A DNA stretch of 64,000 nt from Cytospora piceicola. Taxonomy: Eukaryota > Ascomycota > Sordariomycetes > Diaporthales > Cytosporaceae. Of this stretch, positions 1 to 12,598 are shown in pieces. The translations under genes and the position numbers were made by a program. The notes beneath the pieces are model-generated. The model was not told the origin of the DNA and searched no databases. It worked only from the letters and a program-made list of their open reading frames with translations. Numbering within the stretch: the stretch's first letter is position 1; each line of letters starts with the position of its first letter. Location: NCBI GenBank assembly GCA_023375675.1, contig JALQBC010000076.1, positions 22,759 through 86,758 on the forward strand, in the 5' to 3' direction.

Positions 1-95
1 ACCTTAGTCACTGCCAAAAAGGGGTAACGTATCGCACGGTATGGATATTTACAATTAGTAAGGAAAGAAAACCACACTTTGCCGTATGTTGGTAT

Positions 96-134
<39 letters not shown>

Positions 135-1647
135 GGCCGGACAATCATGGCCCTTCCTTGCTGACTGTACGCATCGAATATAGAACAGCAATTAATAGAA
201 CACATGCACTACCTAGGTAGCTACCTAGTGATCCGTATATAAGGACTGCATACATTCCCGGCCGATTGAAACGAAGATTGTCAACGGCGGTAGATCGGCA
301 ACGAGGACGGGGGCTCAAGTCTATGCGCTAACGTCTTTGGGACACAAATGACATTGTTTCGGGTTAAAGTCCAACCTGGTCTAACCCGACATGACAAGTC
401 TCACTCACGAGCCAACCAAATTTATCCCGGGCCGCAGGTTCGGACCCGCCACTATGCCATCTCATTTTTAAGGTTGTAATTTGGCTCAAGGCCGAGGTGG
501 GCTTGTTTTCTGCAGTCTATATTACACTATTGGCCACACAATGTCAAGCTTGTTAGGCTTGACGGATGCGACCTTCCGCATCTACGCTGCCGCATTAAAA
601 ATCGGTATCAGTATATGGACTTGGAATATCCGACCCTAATTGATTCACCCGGACTGCCGGATCGACACACCATCCCTGTGTCTTTGGAATGGGTATAGTA
701 ATTACACAGAGTCTTGAACTATATTGCCACATACTGTGCACGGTGTTGTTTCAAGAGTTCAGCTGCGAGTCTTGACAAGGGTTAGGGTCCGTAACCTCCA
801 CATTTAATTATTCACTCCTTTGCAATAACGACAACGAGCCTCTCTGAGAAAAGGATCGAGTAGACAAAGAAACGAGGGGAAAACTCCAGCCGTTACTGTT
901 CTGTCAATTTATGCAAGGGATATCAGGCCGCAAGAGAGCTTCAAGCACATGAATGCTACACCTCTAAACGGCACATGGTCATAAGTCCATATCTTGGTTA
1001 CCATTATGTGTTCTCTTGGATATGTCAGCGTGACAATCGTAACTTCCAGACGTTCTCGTGGAGACTTGTACCTTAACAGATAGAGACAATCACATATTTG
1101 TGAAGGGAGACGTGGCGACAACCTTGGAACTTCAAGGTGTGGAATTATAGGGTGTACGTAAAAACAAAACGGTTGCGCAGCACGCCGTCCAACTGTATGT
1201 ATTTATGTTTTTATAACTTCTGATGTCAACCAGATAACATGTGCTGTAAATGGTGGAGCATTTGGAAAAATTGTTGAAACTTGTGCAATCATCGAGCAGT
1301 CGGGGACAGTGGAAATATGGAAAGTATGGTTTTACGTCCCAAGTTGACCACGATGTCCAAGGTGATACCAGACGCAACCACTGATTACAAAATTCAACTT
1401 AGAGTTCGGCGGCTTTAGTAACCTCTCCAAGACCACAGGACTTGTCTGTAAGTAGTATATTCATTTTTCATAACCTGTGAAGTGTATCTTACTCGAGCAC
1501 TCCATTCTCTTGCCCACCTCGTTGCGAATACGCCAGCTCTATACGTGCCCGATATCCAATACTGTATCATCCCCCTTTTGTGACTCTCTCCAAGGGGTAT
1601 ATCCGCCATCTGTATATCGACGGGTCTTTGTGAAGATATAATTGACC
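1..1647. other. Intergenic, no gene recognised
   Basis: No ORF here has a recognisable domain, a plausible intron structure or convincing codon use. It contains an (AT)n microsatellite at 99-130 and a nested palindromic CTAGGTA-type motif at 209-229. The minus-strand MFS gene ends at 1648, so the right edge probably contains its 3' UTR. Confidence 0.6.
99..130. repeat. (AT)16 microsatellite
   Basis: Uninterrupted AT dinucleotide run. It lies in intergenic DNA. Confidence 0.95.
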
Positions 1648-3986
1648 CTACTCAGCCGCCTTCTCCACGTCCCTGTTTTCTGTCACTGCTGTTGGTTTCC
1701 CATTAGCCACCACCCCTACTTCACCTATCTCATGTCCTTCCGCAGTACTAACAACCACTGTTTCAGGCGCAGCAGCATCGGCCTCCCTCTGCTTCCTCGC
1801 CGCCAGCTTGGCCCGTTTCCTATCAGTTTTCGCCTGTGCCTCTCTCATCTGCCTGATGGTAGGACTCCTGGCTCGGATCCTCTCGCCATACTTGTAGAAC
1901 ATGATCGGGATGGGGATGAGTATCACCTCCATCAGGCCGAGCAGCGTGCCCGCCCACTGCGGCGTCAACGCCGCGTACATGGTCGGACCGGCCAAGGGGA
2001 GAGTTGCCCCGAAGATGGACCTCATGACCGTGTTGCCTGCCAGGGCAGATGCAGCAAAGTAGCCGTACGCGCCAGCCAGGTAATTGGACCCGTATATAAA
2101 GCACAATGTGTTCTAATCATGGGGAGTTGTCAGTACTCTATACCACTACTGTCAAGGACCGGGATAGCAGGGTTAAGACATACCCCACAGCCGAACGGTA
2201 TGCCAAAGGCGATCGGAATAGCCCAGTGGATGGTCGTTGGTAGACAGGTCCAGGAAAACACAAGTTGGCCGATAGGAGTCAGAACAGCCCCGATGCTCAT
2301 AATGCATGCACTGGCCTCTGGGGCGACACGGCCGGTCACTGGATCCTTGGCGTGCGAGTTGATGACTTTGCGCCAGAAGGGCTCTAGACAGATGGCGATC
2401 ATGGTCCCGATACCGATTCCGATGAACGAGAGACCTGTCTGGCCTGGCCCCCAACCGCGCTCTTGCTCGAACACGATGGGGTAGGCCACGAAGCACTGCA
2501 CAGAAGGCGTTAGGTCACGATGGAATGAATCGGTGGGTGTGACGAGGGCTGACTTACCAAGTATAGGATCCCATAGATGACACTAAGCCTGTTGAAGGGG
2601 TCAGCACACCGCCTGGCGCACAAATCGAAACAAGCACAAAACAGTGACTAACCAGAGATTGAAGAACCATAGAATCGGCTCCGTGAACGAGAGCACGAAT
2701 GGTCTGCTCAAGTTGACCTTCATCAACTGGGCCGTCGACTTGGTCGATTCGTACTGACACCAGTATCTCTCATCGTCCTCGTCCTTCCTGCGCTTGGCAG
2801 CCTTCTGTTTGAGAAGTACCGGTCCATAAGTTTCTCGGACGGTCGTCATCAAGATGACAGCGGCACCCGTGAGGATCAAGACCAGCCAGTTGTCCCAGCG
2901 CCACCCGAGGTACTGGTACACGAAACCGCCAATCAGTGGACCGGTGACCGGCCCGTTCAGAGGTGCGATGCTCCAAAGACTCACTATTTTAAAGTTTCAG
3001 TTAGCGACCTCTTCAAGCAAATTTTGGAGGAATCTGTCTTTTGAGTCGTGAGAACTGTCTCACAAGGCATTATGCTCCTGAAACACGACTCTAGAGACAA
3101 GACTTAGGGAGGGCCCTAGGCGCAGCAGATACGTACTGTACAAGGCGCGATCGTCCTCCGTTGATATATCAGCGATAGTCCCAGCCCCGTTACAGATCAT
3201 CACGGCCCCGAAAAGAGCCCCAAAGAAGCGCACGACGATGATCCCCGCCAGCGACCTGGCCAGCGCGCTCGGGATGATCAGCACCATGGACACGGACAGG
3301 CACAGCAGGTACACGGGCCTCCGGCCAAACAGCTCGCTCATGGGCGCGACGACGAGCGAGCCGGCCGCCAGGCCCAGCAGGTACGTCGTGACGCCCAGCG
3401 TGGCGACCGTCTCGCTCGGCTCGCCGAACTCGGCCATGAGCCCCGAGATGGTCGCCGTGTACGACGTCGAGTACAGGATCACCACCCACGTCGAGTAGGA
3501 CACGCAGAAGATGACCCAGGACCGGTACGCCGTGGTCCAGTCGCGGGGGTGCCGCGGGCCCCCGGCCCCCGCGTCCGTGTCGAACGTCACCTCGAAGTCG
3601 GGCGGGCGCGACCACGCGCTGCTGGCCGTCGCGCCCGTCCGCACCCGCTCCATGTCCTCCTGGGCCTCCTGGTGCTCGGCGTCGTGGTCCGCCCGCGAGA
3701 GGGCGTGCTCGAGGGGCGAGAGGGGGTCGGTGTCGTGGGAGTACGTGGACGAGCCGTCGGGAGTTGCTGCTGCTTCTGCTGCGGCCCTCGACGCCCGTGA
3801 GCGCCGGCCTGTTGTTGCTCGGCTGCGGCGCGATGCTGACGTCTTGGTCTTGGTGATGGGGTCGAGCCGAGGGGAGTCCTTCTCGTCGTAGGACAGGGAG
3901 TTGTCCGTGTTGTCATACTCCTGGGCGTCATCCCCTCCTGTGGCTTGGGGGTGGTCCTTGACGAGGTCGCCAGTGTTGTCTGCCAT
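1648..3986 (-). CDS. MFS drug/polyamine-type H+ antiporter (DHA1 family)
   Basis: This is a predicted plasma-membrane major facilitator exporter. Five exons join in phase: 3986-3137, 2983-2653, 2588-2558, 2495-2184 and 2112-1648, giving 662 residues. The start is the ATG at 3986 in a good context (ACCATGG). Residues 1-150 are a charged, Ser/Arg-rich cytosolic leader ending in a PRHPRDW motif typical of DHA1 proteins. Twelve hydrophobic segments follow. Motif A (SELFGRRPVY, about 217-226), a motif-B Arg in VVRFFGALFG (R253) and motif C (GPVTGPLIGG, about 294-303) are all present. A basic central loop (KAAKRRKDEDDERYW) and a long Lys/Arg-rich C-terminal tail are as in Tpo1/Flu1-type transporters. 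Family members export drugs, polyamines or toxins. The substrate here cannot be read from sequence. Exon 3 is only 31 nt, but the phase and the fit to the family leave little doubt. Confidence 0.92.
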
Positions 3987-4568
3987 GGTCACTGCTGCCG
4001 GCGCGTGAACACTGGTTGGGAGGGTATGGGTTGCTGACTGGGACGGTATCTGATGACTTTTTCCCTACAGATATTGGAAACAAAACTTGAAGGATGACTC
4101 AAGTGAGATGGTCCATAGACAGTATCTCACTCAGGTCTCATCAACATAAGCTATCGTGTAGTTGTATCACCAAGCAAGCCGGCCAGAACGGCAACGGTGT
4201 TGAGGAGATGACTTCTAGACGTCCTGCTGAGGAATCAACAGTTTGCCACAAAGGGGGGAGAAAGCTGCCAGGAAACAGACAGAACGCTCCTGCAGTCCCC
4301 TGGCTTTTTAGACCTTTTAGAAGGACATGATTTTTAATTGCCCGAATACCAAATGGTACGGCGGAACTACGCCGCATGGAAGGAACCGAATGGTACTGTA
4401 GTGTACATGGTAGATAAGTAGTAAATGGGTGGAGCCCGTAGATAACGCGGAATTGATGCCTTACATCTGAGCGACCCAACGGCCCCATTTTCAACCGCGC
4501 ATAACCATCCGGACGGACCTCCTTCGCAAACCTAACAAGCATACTGCAGCAGCAGATGCTGACAGAGC

Positions 4569-4608
4569 AGAACTAGCTGGTATTTATAAGAACTAGCTGG
4601 TATTTATA
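4569..4608. repeat. 20-bp perfect tandem duplication
   Basis: Two adjacent identical copies of a 20-bp unit (AGAACTAGCTGGTATTTATA) at 4569-4588 and 4589-4608. Looks like a recent slippage duplication in intergenic DNA. Confidence 0.9.
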
Positions 4609-4974
4609 ATCTGTAATTGGTAGTCGTGTGACAGTCACGCTGCCTCGTCTCCATAAGGAGCATTCTCCCTCTGTCGAAGTGCCCATTGGGCAGGCCCTCA
4701 TGTCGTGATGGTGTGCAGAACGGTCGCCATCCGGTCCGACTCTGAGGATCGGCTCGGCTTAGGTGCGAATGATTACTTGGAGGCTCCGGCCGGGGCGGAC
4801 TCACCTCACTGCCCTGCCTTTTCAGCTCCACAAGGAGAGAAAGCACGTTATCTGTTTCTAGTCATTTGTCAGAGCAGGGCCCCTGGAATAAAATAAACAG
4901 GGGTTTTCAGTCAACTGGATTTGATACCCAGCTTTGTGGGTTGACAGAAGTCCGCGGACGGCTGGCACTGTGTA

Positions 4975-5010
4975 TCCTCCTCCTCATCCTCCTCCTCCTC
5001 CTCCTCCTCT
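4975..5010. repeat. CCT/TCC trinucleotide tract
   Basis: Nearly perfect run of TCC units with one TCA interruption, in intergenic DNA. Confidence 0.85.
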
Positions 5011-6662
5011 GACTCCCGGCCGATACGCACCAGATTTGGCGATCCTCAACCCTTAACTTTCGGCAGTGACAGCTATACCGGGGTCGAGGAGTGTGACACG
5101 ACATATGCCGGCCAAAGAATGATTGACAAGCGAAACCTTTTCCTTCCGAGCCGGAAGGAAAACACTCGGATATAGACCCACTATTTCTGCCGGTTGCCGG
5201 CACTTCACCGGTGTAACACATACCTACTATAATGGTGATGACCCCTGGAAGCGAAGCCGCCGACTAGGATGGCGGTCAAACATGTTATTACAAACCATGG
5301 TCAGCTTTCGAAATTGCCGGCTTCTTGGCTACCGATCTGTTATAATCACTGATGTACAATACCGATAACTGGACTCGCCGTCGATGGTTCATCCCAACAA
5401 CATGTCTCCATCAATGCCTTTGTGCATCCTCGAATGTCGCCATGTCTAATCCACGGCGACATGGCCGGCCGGCCTCTCTTGTACAATGGTATCGCAGTGA
5501 CTCTCTCGCCTCCTGGATCTGTAAACTGGGACGTAGCTTCATGGCAGTTTCATGTTGCGGTTTCCGAAGCTGCTGTGGCTCGTCTCCACCCCCCCCCCCA
5601 CTCCAATGCTTAAACTGTTGAGCTGATGGCTGAACAAGATTATTTTATTTCGAACTTACTTACTTCGAGGTAGTTGTGCCCGGGTTCAAAATCGCAATAT
5701 GCAGACCTGCAGTCTCGATCAGTGTCAAGAACAGTAACTAGACCACATGCATGGATGACGTACCTACATTTAGAACTAATCAAATCGAGGGAAGTCCATG
5801 ATTTCTCTTCACAATGAGCTTCCCTGAGTTGACTTGGATTATCGCTCACTATATATGTACGTAAGAGCTCAAAGTTAGACCAGGCCATACAAACATGAGT
5901 TATGGATAAGCTTCGATGTGCCTCGAGTTACCATTAGAAAGGCTTGAAAAAGCTGAAGCCGTGGACTTGAAGTCTCCCTTGTGATTAACTGCTCCTCTCG
6001 AATATTGTCTGCATCCAGGCACCACTTCCTGCTGCTGATGCTGCATAGGATCGCTTCAATGCGCAGCAATATCCTTCATGGCAACCACATTGGACATATG
6101 CCCTCGCAGCTTGGCGTCGTCCTCCCTGGTGGGCTACTTCTTGTTCTTGTCGCTGGCATCATAGTGTGATGTCCCCATAGCTATTTATTGTTCCCCTCAA
6201 GATCAGGATGTATTCATACACAGCAAATCTAAGTGAGATACTTACCTCCTTGGTATTGCTATCCTTCCCGAGATAATCGCTCATTTACGAACTGCATGGT
6301 AGCTCACCACAGCCAGTCTTGTGTTTCCATGTAATTAGTTGAGTGGCCCGTGCTGCAAGGTTGCCACAGCCTCTTCTAAGTGCGCATCATGCAAGTGAGC
6401 ATGCAAGCTCGTGGGGCAACACAAAGACCAGATTCATAAGGATGTGCGGTATATTTTCAGATCTTACAATAATCTACTTCTTCAGCTTGGACTGTAGGCC
6501 TGAAAGATGGTCTTCAAAACGTTTGAGGATCCTTCCAAGCCTTCCAAGAATCAGCCTCCGTTGTTCGTAGACCAAGAGGCACCGTCGCGACACGCGGTCC
6601 CAACACAAACATGTCTAACTACGTCTCCAAACCACAGCCATCATGAGTAGTGCTCTTCTGAC

Positions 6663-9600
6663 CTAGCCTCTGGAGCCCACGTGAGGAAGCGGCACCGCAA
6701 AGCACTTGTTGTCTTCCTGGTAGAATTTCTTCATGTTGTACCGCTGGTTCTTCATGCTGCATGGAACAAAAACGATGAGAGGTCAGCAGTAGTTCTCACA
6801 GAGCGATTCAGTCATGATGAACAGGCCTGGGGACTTAACTTACCACCAGTCGAAGTGTCCCACGCACATGTGTCGCAAAAAGTCGATCTTGACCCTGCAC
6901 TCCGCCTCCTCCAGCTCTCCAGCGGCCCTCGCAGCGAGCAACTTCTGTGCAGCCTTCTGATCGAACATTTGGCAGGTAAGGCTGATATCACAGACGACCT
7001 TGGCGACTGCCAACTGCGGACTATTGTCTTCGTCGTGTCTCAGGATGAATGAGTTGAGAACGTTTCCCATCTCCACGTCCTCGCGGACGGAGAAGAGGTC
7101 ACTGCTGAATCTCATGATGCGATGCGCCTGGCACACGAGAGTTTCGTACAGAACACAACGGCTGTCCCTGTCCTTGCCGTACGTATCCAGCCTGAAGGGC
7201 ATCATTGTCAGTATCTCTGTTCAAAATGGAATGAGGTAGATCCACGGAGAGCCAGCCAGGTGGTGGGAGACTCACATAGCAATCCTCAACATGGGAGGAA
7301 CGTGGGCAGGCTTCGCGAGGAATTCTGCGTAATCTTCATGTCGAATGTGTCCGACATCCAGCAGTTCCTGCTCTTTCGCAATGGCATCCATGTAGTCGCA
7401 GAAGTCCTCCTTGAAAATGTCCAACTGATCTAAATGTCAAAAGACAGTTTGGTCAGCAAAGAGATCAGGAAGAGTATTAGGTTCGACCCTGAACAGTACT
7501 CACCTGGGTTGTAGAAGGCGCGCAAGGATTGCACGATTCGGCGGATGTTCGCCTCCAGACCAACGTAATTCAAGCTATCAGTGCATCCGCGGGTCCATCT
7601 TCCATAAACCTCCCTGGGTGGGCCACTGAGGTCCTCCACCGCGTCTCGCATGACGCGCTTTGAATCATCGACACGGGCCTTCAACTTGGAGGGGTCGTTG
7701 CGGGCGGTCTTCTTCAGGAAAATGTCCAAGGAAATGGACCAAATCGACACATCGATGGCCAAGCGCAGCTTGTGAGAATCCGCATCAGGCCAAAGGCTAA
7801 GGGGAGAGGATGGTTTGATTAGCTTGGTACAGGAAGGGAGAAGAGTTTGAAAGCGAAAGCTTATGTTGTCAGATCAACAGAACACTTACGAGGAAGCCAG
7901 AGTAGTCGGCTCGCTGCGGAACATCAGCACCTCCTCGGGGGAAAGGACTGAATTGACATTGTAAATGCTGCGATTGAATAATCAGTTGTGACCAAAAACA
8001 GCGGATCGAACCTCACCTGCTTACCGCGTGTTCGCCTCCATGACCTCGCTGATGAAGTATGCCCCTCGCTTGTTGCTCCGCAGTTGGGGCCAGGTCCTGG
8101 GCAAAGTGCCCGGAGTCACAATGTACATGGTCAGGCCTCCGAGACGTCGAATGGCCATGGGCAGGCGGACCTGACGCGTGGTTTCGTCTCCTTGGTCCTG
8201 CGCTGGATCTCCAGCGGGAGCTGGTCCGTCGTCAGGGCCAATGTCGTCAGTCGCGTCGTCGCGGTCGCTCGCGGGCTGCGGGCGCGGCGCAGCCTGATCT
8301 GGGGCCGTCTCAAGAGCCATGGCTGGGGTGATGACAGGTAGGTCGCTATCGTCAGTGGGGAGGAATCTTGCGGCAATAGCAATTGGGTCCACTCCGTCAG
8401 GGACCACAAAGTAGGCCTTGTTGGTATTCTGCTGAGTAGGGGAAACCGATGGGTTGGAGGGCTCAGACGAGGAGCCACTCGCGCCGGTCTGTGGGCTGTC
8501 CTGGGGCAACATATTGGGAGCTGAAGGGGGAGGACCTTGAGTGTAGAAGGTCTTCTTGAGATGGCTACCAGTGGGATGTAGACCTTGGATGTTCTTACCA
8601 CGTGGGGTACCAGGTGCGGCGAAAGAGCTTGTGGAAAACCTGACAGAGTGTGGTGGACCTTGGCAGTTCAGACTACTTGGGGTACCAGGTGTGGCATAAG
8701 AGCTTGGGGGAAACCTGCCAGGGTGTGGTGGACCTTGGAAGTTCAGACTACTTGGGGTATCAGGGTCGGCGAAGGAACCTGTAGAATATTTAAGTAGTTA
8801 AATAAGGGTTGCGAGGGCGACTAGTAGACAATTAGGTAGTTAGGGTCTTGTAGGTACGTACCTTGAGGGAGCTGGAGTGCAGGACGGCTGCCTGTATTGT
8901 GCGCCCTAGACCGAGCTGGGTCCTGGGCGTGTGAGCCACCAGGAGAGCCAGCTAGGACACCAGGCGCGGTGGACGAGCCCATAGGATGCTGGCCAGCTTG
9001 AGGCTGAGAGGGGAGATGGCCACCTGAGTTGTTCGGACCTTGAGGGGATGGGTCCCGGAAGGGCGAGCCTGGCTGGTTGTCGCCTGTATTGTCTGTCTGA
9101 GCTGGGGAGGCCAAGTCTTGGGTGTGCAGTCCCTGAGGAGAGCTACCTTGGGCACCGGGTGAAGTGGACGATCCATCGGGGCTGCTGGGCTCAAGCTGCG
9201 AGGGGGTAGAAGCACTTGGGTAGTTTTCGTTACCAGGAGATGATGCTTGGCCACGTGAACGTAGATTGTGGCGTGAACTGGTTGCACAGGGCAGGATTTG
9301 ACGTGATCTCCTCAACCGGTACTTCTTGTACGCTCCGGGCAGGTAGTCCAACTCTGCCAACTTTCTCGTACCGGTAGGCGTAAAAACCGACCTCTTGACG
9401 TTGGCTGGGAGCTCAACCTTGCCGGTGCTGTCACCTTCGCTTGTCAAGTCCTGTTGCGGGTTCTCATTCTCCATCTCGCGAGGTTGGGCTTGGCCTCCCT
9501 TGCGCGAGGGGGCTTGCTGTGCTTGCTGGGTGTTGTCAATAGTAAATGCATCTCCAGTATCTGAAGCACTGGTACCTGAAGCCTTATGAGCATCCTTGTT

Positions 9601-9948
9601 CTTCGCATTGCGAGATAGACTTGGGCGCCGGTTGGGCAGAGGGGGCGGCTGCATTTGCTGAGTGGTGTCAGCATCAATTAAATCGTCAGTAGCTGGAGCC
9701 GTGTTGCTTACAGTACTGCTCAGACCATCATCAACATTCTCATTCTGCTTTCGCGACGAAGCCTTGCGCTTGCGCTTCTTGGGAGCGGTCATGTCAGCGC
9801 TGATCTTATAGGCCTGGTTAGTCTCCATGGTCGCATCGTCCACCGCAGAATCGCGGCCGTCTGTAGCGTTGTGAACTGCAATAATGTCAGTGACAGCAGG
9901 CTCAACAGCAACGGGGTTAGAGGGATCTGTGCCTTCTTGGATGTCCAT
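6663..9948 (-). CDS. Terpene-synthase-like protein with long disordered N-terminus
   Basis: Seven exons join in phase (9948-8862, 8778-8025, 7967-7890, 7796-7504, 7429-7276, 7191-6844, 6756-6663) into 935 residues. Residues 1 to about 500 are low-complexity, rich in Ser/Pro/Gln/Gly/Asn, with a basic KKRKRK cluster that may be a nuclear signal and 25-residue tandem repeats near 363-425. Residues from about 560 to 935 match the layout of class I terpene cyclases (trichodiene synthase/bacterial-type fold). There is an SLWPDADSHKLRLAIDVSIW segment before the first metal site, then SDLFSVRED at 819-827 where the NSE triad belongs, then a C-terminal W...RY pair (R910-Y911). The key residues are altered. 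DDxxD reads D664-I-F-L-K668. The NSE positions read S819, S823 and D827. The usual sensor Arg in the 765-785 segment is not evident. Assignment rests on motif order and spacing, so the fold is inferred; activity is doubtful. The neighbouring MFS gene is 2.7 kb away; no pathway link is shown. Confidence 0.68.
8582..8778 (-). repeat. 75-bp in-frame tandem repeat inside the terpene-synthase-like gene
   Basis: There are two full 75-bp copies (about 8582-8656 and 8657-8731) and a partial third (8732-8778), right after the exon 2 acceptor. Each encodes 25 residues with the core TPxxxNxQGxxP followed by SSxAxPGTP. Being a multiple of three, copy number can change without breaking the frame. Weaker echoes (QDPxxS/QGPNNSGG) continue in exon 1. 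Confidence 0.85.
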
Positions 9949-11916
9949 GTCGAGGGAAGTTGTCAGTTGCGACTTGTTCCGTTTCGTTCAGTTGAGGCCC
10001 AGCTTATCGAAAACTGCAAGGCTGGACTCGGACTTGCAGTTTGACAATAGAAAGTAGTTGGCTCCTCAGGCTGAATACGATTGTGTAGTTTGGGTCAAAC
10101 TGAATTGGCAACAAGGGAAGAAGGTGGGTGGATTGGGTTTTTGGCTTGTGGTTACAAGTGAGGTCGCGCACAGCCTCGTGTAAGTGGCTCTCAGCCGCGC
10201 GGCTGGCTTAGTCGGCAGCATCGTGATGTACCTGGTGGTACACCTGTAGTCCTTTAGAAAGGTCACTGTGCTAAGCTCTTCTAGGATTACAGTGGGCTTG
10301 CCCCACAAAATCTTGGATCATTGCTATGTTCTATATCATACTGCATAAATTCTTCTGTCTTTTAGCTACTAATTAGAATCACTACGTGGATGTTCTTGGC
10401 TTTTGATTGAAAAACATAGAAGGCATTGACCTTGGAGGACCCGTATGGAAGTGTGCAAAGTTGCAAAATTTAATACCAAATATTGGCAGACTTGAATACA
10501 GACCACGCTTGAGAATAAAGCCAGCAGATGCTTTCATAAGGAAAAAGGAGAATAGCTATCCAGTTCTGATACTAAACCTGAAAATGTCTCCATGCCTTAA
10601 GAGCTTGTCAGGTGTCCGGCACTGAGGCATCTATTCACACCAGACATCTTCCGCTTCTTCTAAAAGCACCACTGGCAATCCTCTGAATCCATTGCATGTT
10701 TGGGTTCAGAGAACCAGGTTGGATCAGACTCCAATCTGAACATCATGCTTATACACTCCACACATCCTTGCATTTGTCTGCCCTCAATTGCTGCATAAGG
10801 AGCCGACTGTACAATCACGTGACCCAGATATAGATGGGCCCCCGAGATAATCGTGCTATGAAAAGCAATAGATATTCGCGGTATCCTCCTCGGAAGACTA
10901 CATATGGCCAACAGAACCCCCAAAACAATGGCTTTCGTACAATACGCATTCCTCGTGCTTCAGTATTGTCTCGGCTATAGTATGCTCGCCATGGCGTATA
11001 GGATCCCGCCGTCTCAGGTCTATCCTCCACGCTCGGTTTGAAGTGATCTGTGCTACGGTGGTGTATCTCCAGCCGTCCGAAGGGATCATCTGTGGTGTCT
11101 CCGTTACACCAATCTGATCGTGGCTTCCGCACGACCGTGCTTTGGTTTCGCCTTAAGCGAGCCCGCAAGGTTGGCAGCTGCGGTGTTTGTGGTAGGCAAG
11201 TACAGCAGCGTTAGGGTCACCGGAAACCCCCGGTTGGCCCATGTGAAGAGTGCTCGTGTTGTTTGATTATGGATGGCCCCAATGCTTATTGCAGGATAGG
11301 TTTGACCGGACGGGCACGGGACTTGTTACTCAGGATTTGATGGAGGGACAAGGCCTACTCCATATCCGAGACTGGAAGTTCCTGCGTTACGTACTTAGGT
11401 ATGTGCCTGGCCCTGCGCTCCGTGGAGCATGTGAAGTCTCAATTCTTGCACGAGCCGACCGTTCGCACGACGTAGTTGATGGCACAATGTGGATGCTTGG
11501 ACTGCCACGATGATGCGGTACGTGATGATCACCAGGGTGTCATTCGAGATCACTTGCTTATTTGTATGAGCTGCAGTATCATCGCTCTCTTCAACTATTG
11601 TTTGATGCCCAAGGTCTTATCCGGACGTCTCAAGCCCCAACTGGCAAGGGAGGAGGCAAGTCAGACACCCGACCAACTATTCGGCTCCCTTACCGACGGA
11701 AGGGAAACAACAGTCCCATGTCTTAGACTCTCACTTCAGAGTGAGCACAGTACACCGCTTGTTGTGGCTGTGAGACTTGTTTGAGATCTAGTACCACCGT
11801 ACACGGATTGTGGCATCGAGGTTCATCTTGCGAAATCATTGGGGACTTGTCTAAAACCACAGGCGGGCGCTATTTCCTGAGCGCAAAGGCTGAGTGAGAA
11901 TGGCTGGCCCGTGGCT
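9949..11916. other. Intergenic, no gene recognised
   Basis: Two kilobases upstream of the terpene-synthase-like gene, up to the TIR element. The left part must contain that gene's promoter. Several ORFs of 60-117 codons exist on both strands but have no domain, and I could not link them by splicing. Composition is normal, not RIP-like. Confidence 0.55.
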
Positions 11917-11921
11917 GTACC

Positions 11922-11961
11922 TATAGTGCGCGACAGGTGCTTCTCTGCGAAAACGGGTTTT
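11922..11961 (+). repeat. Left terminal inverted repeat (40 bp)
   Basis: Starts TATAGTGCGCGACAGGTGCT and matches the reverse complement of 19968-20007 over all 40 bases. Preceded by GTACC. It has kept normal GC content next to a heavily mutated interior. Confidence 0.92.
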
Positions 11962-12096
11962 TAGGTAGGGCTATACCCCTGTAGGGGCTCGGTACAGAGG
12001 GTATATAAGCTATAACTAAGGTGTAAGAGCATATAATATAGTATATATATTTAAAAAGCCTATAAGCTAAAGGCCTTATACGTTAGCTAATTAAAG

Positions 12097-12189
12097 CTAG
12101 TTATAGTTAATCGGGCTAATATATAGGCTAGCTATAGTTAATCGGGTTAGTATATAGGCTAGTTATAGTTAATCGGGTTTACGTATAAG
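12097..12189 (+). repeat. 31-bp subterminal tandem repeat, three copies
   Basis: Three contiguous copies (12097-12127, 12128-12158, 12159-12189) sharing a TATAGTTAATCGGG core, about 140 bp inside the left TIR. They may be remains of transposase-binding subterminal repeats. This is inferred from position only. Confidence 0.8.
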
Positions 12190-12598
12190 CTATTTACTTT
12201 TATTAGAAATCTTTTCTGCTATAGCCGTTAAGTATATTTATATTTATCTTTATTATTAACTTTAAGTATATATTTATACTTAACTGCCTACCTTTATAGC
12301 CTGTTTTATACCTTTATAGCTTATTTTATATCTTATATATACGACTATTAAAACCGCTATATTTAAAAGTTTATATATTAACCTTTTTTTAGTCTAATTA
12401 TATCGGTTTTAGTAATATTTAGCTAGCTACGTTTAATTAACGTATTCTTACTACTTTTATAAATATAAATATATAGAAATTAACTAACTAACGTTAATAT
12501 TAAGCTATATAATACTGTCCTGCTTTATATAGCTTTATTCGTATTTAACTATTTATAATTACTATTAAACTTTAATAATTATATAATAATATAGTTAA

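Larger units (their letters stand above)
3987..6662. other. Intergenic, no gene recognised
   Basis: This 2.7-kb spacer separates the MFS promoter (left) from the 3' end of the terpene-synthase-like gene (right). Its short ORFs carry no domain and join no consistent exon set. It holds a 20-bp tandem duplication at 4569-4608 and a CCT/TCC tract at about 4975-5010. Confidence 0.6.

Noticed and set aside
1642..2484. 280-codon plus-strand ORF opposite the MFS gene
   Set aside because: It is the antisense shadow of MFS exons 4-5, spans the spliced intron, and encodes no recognisable domain.
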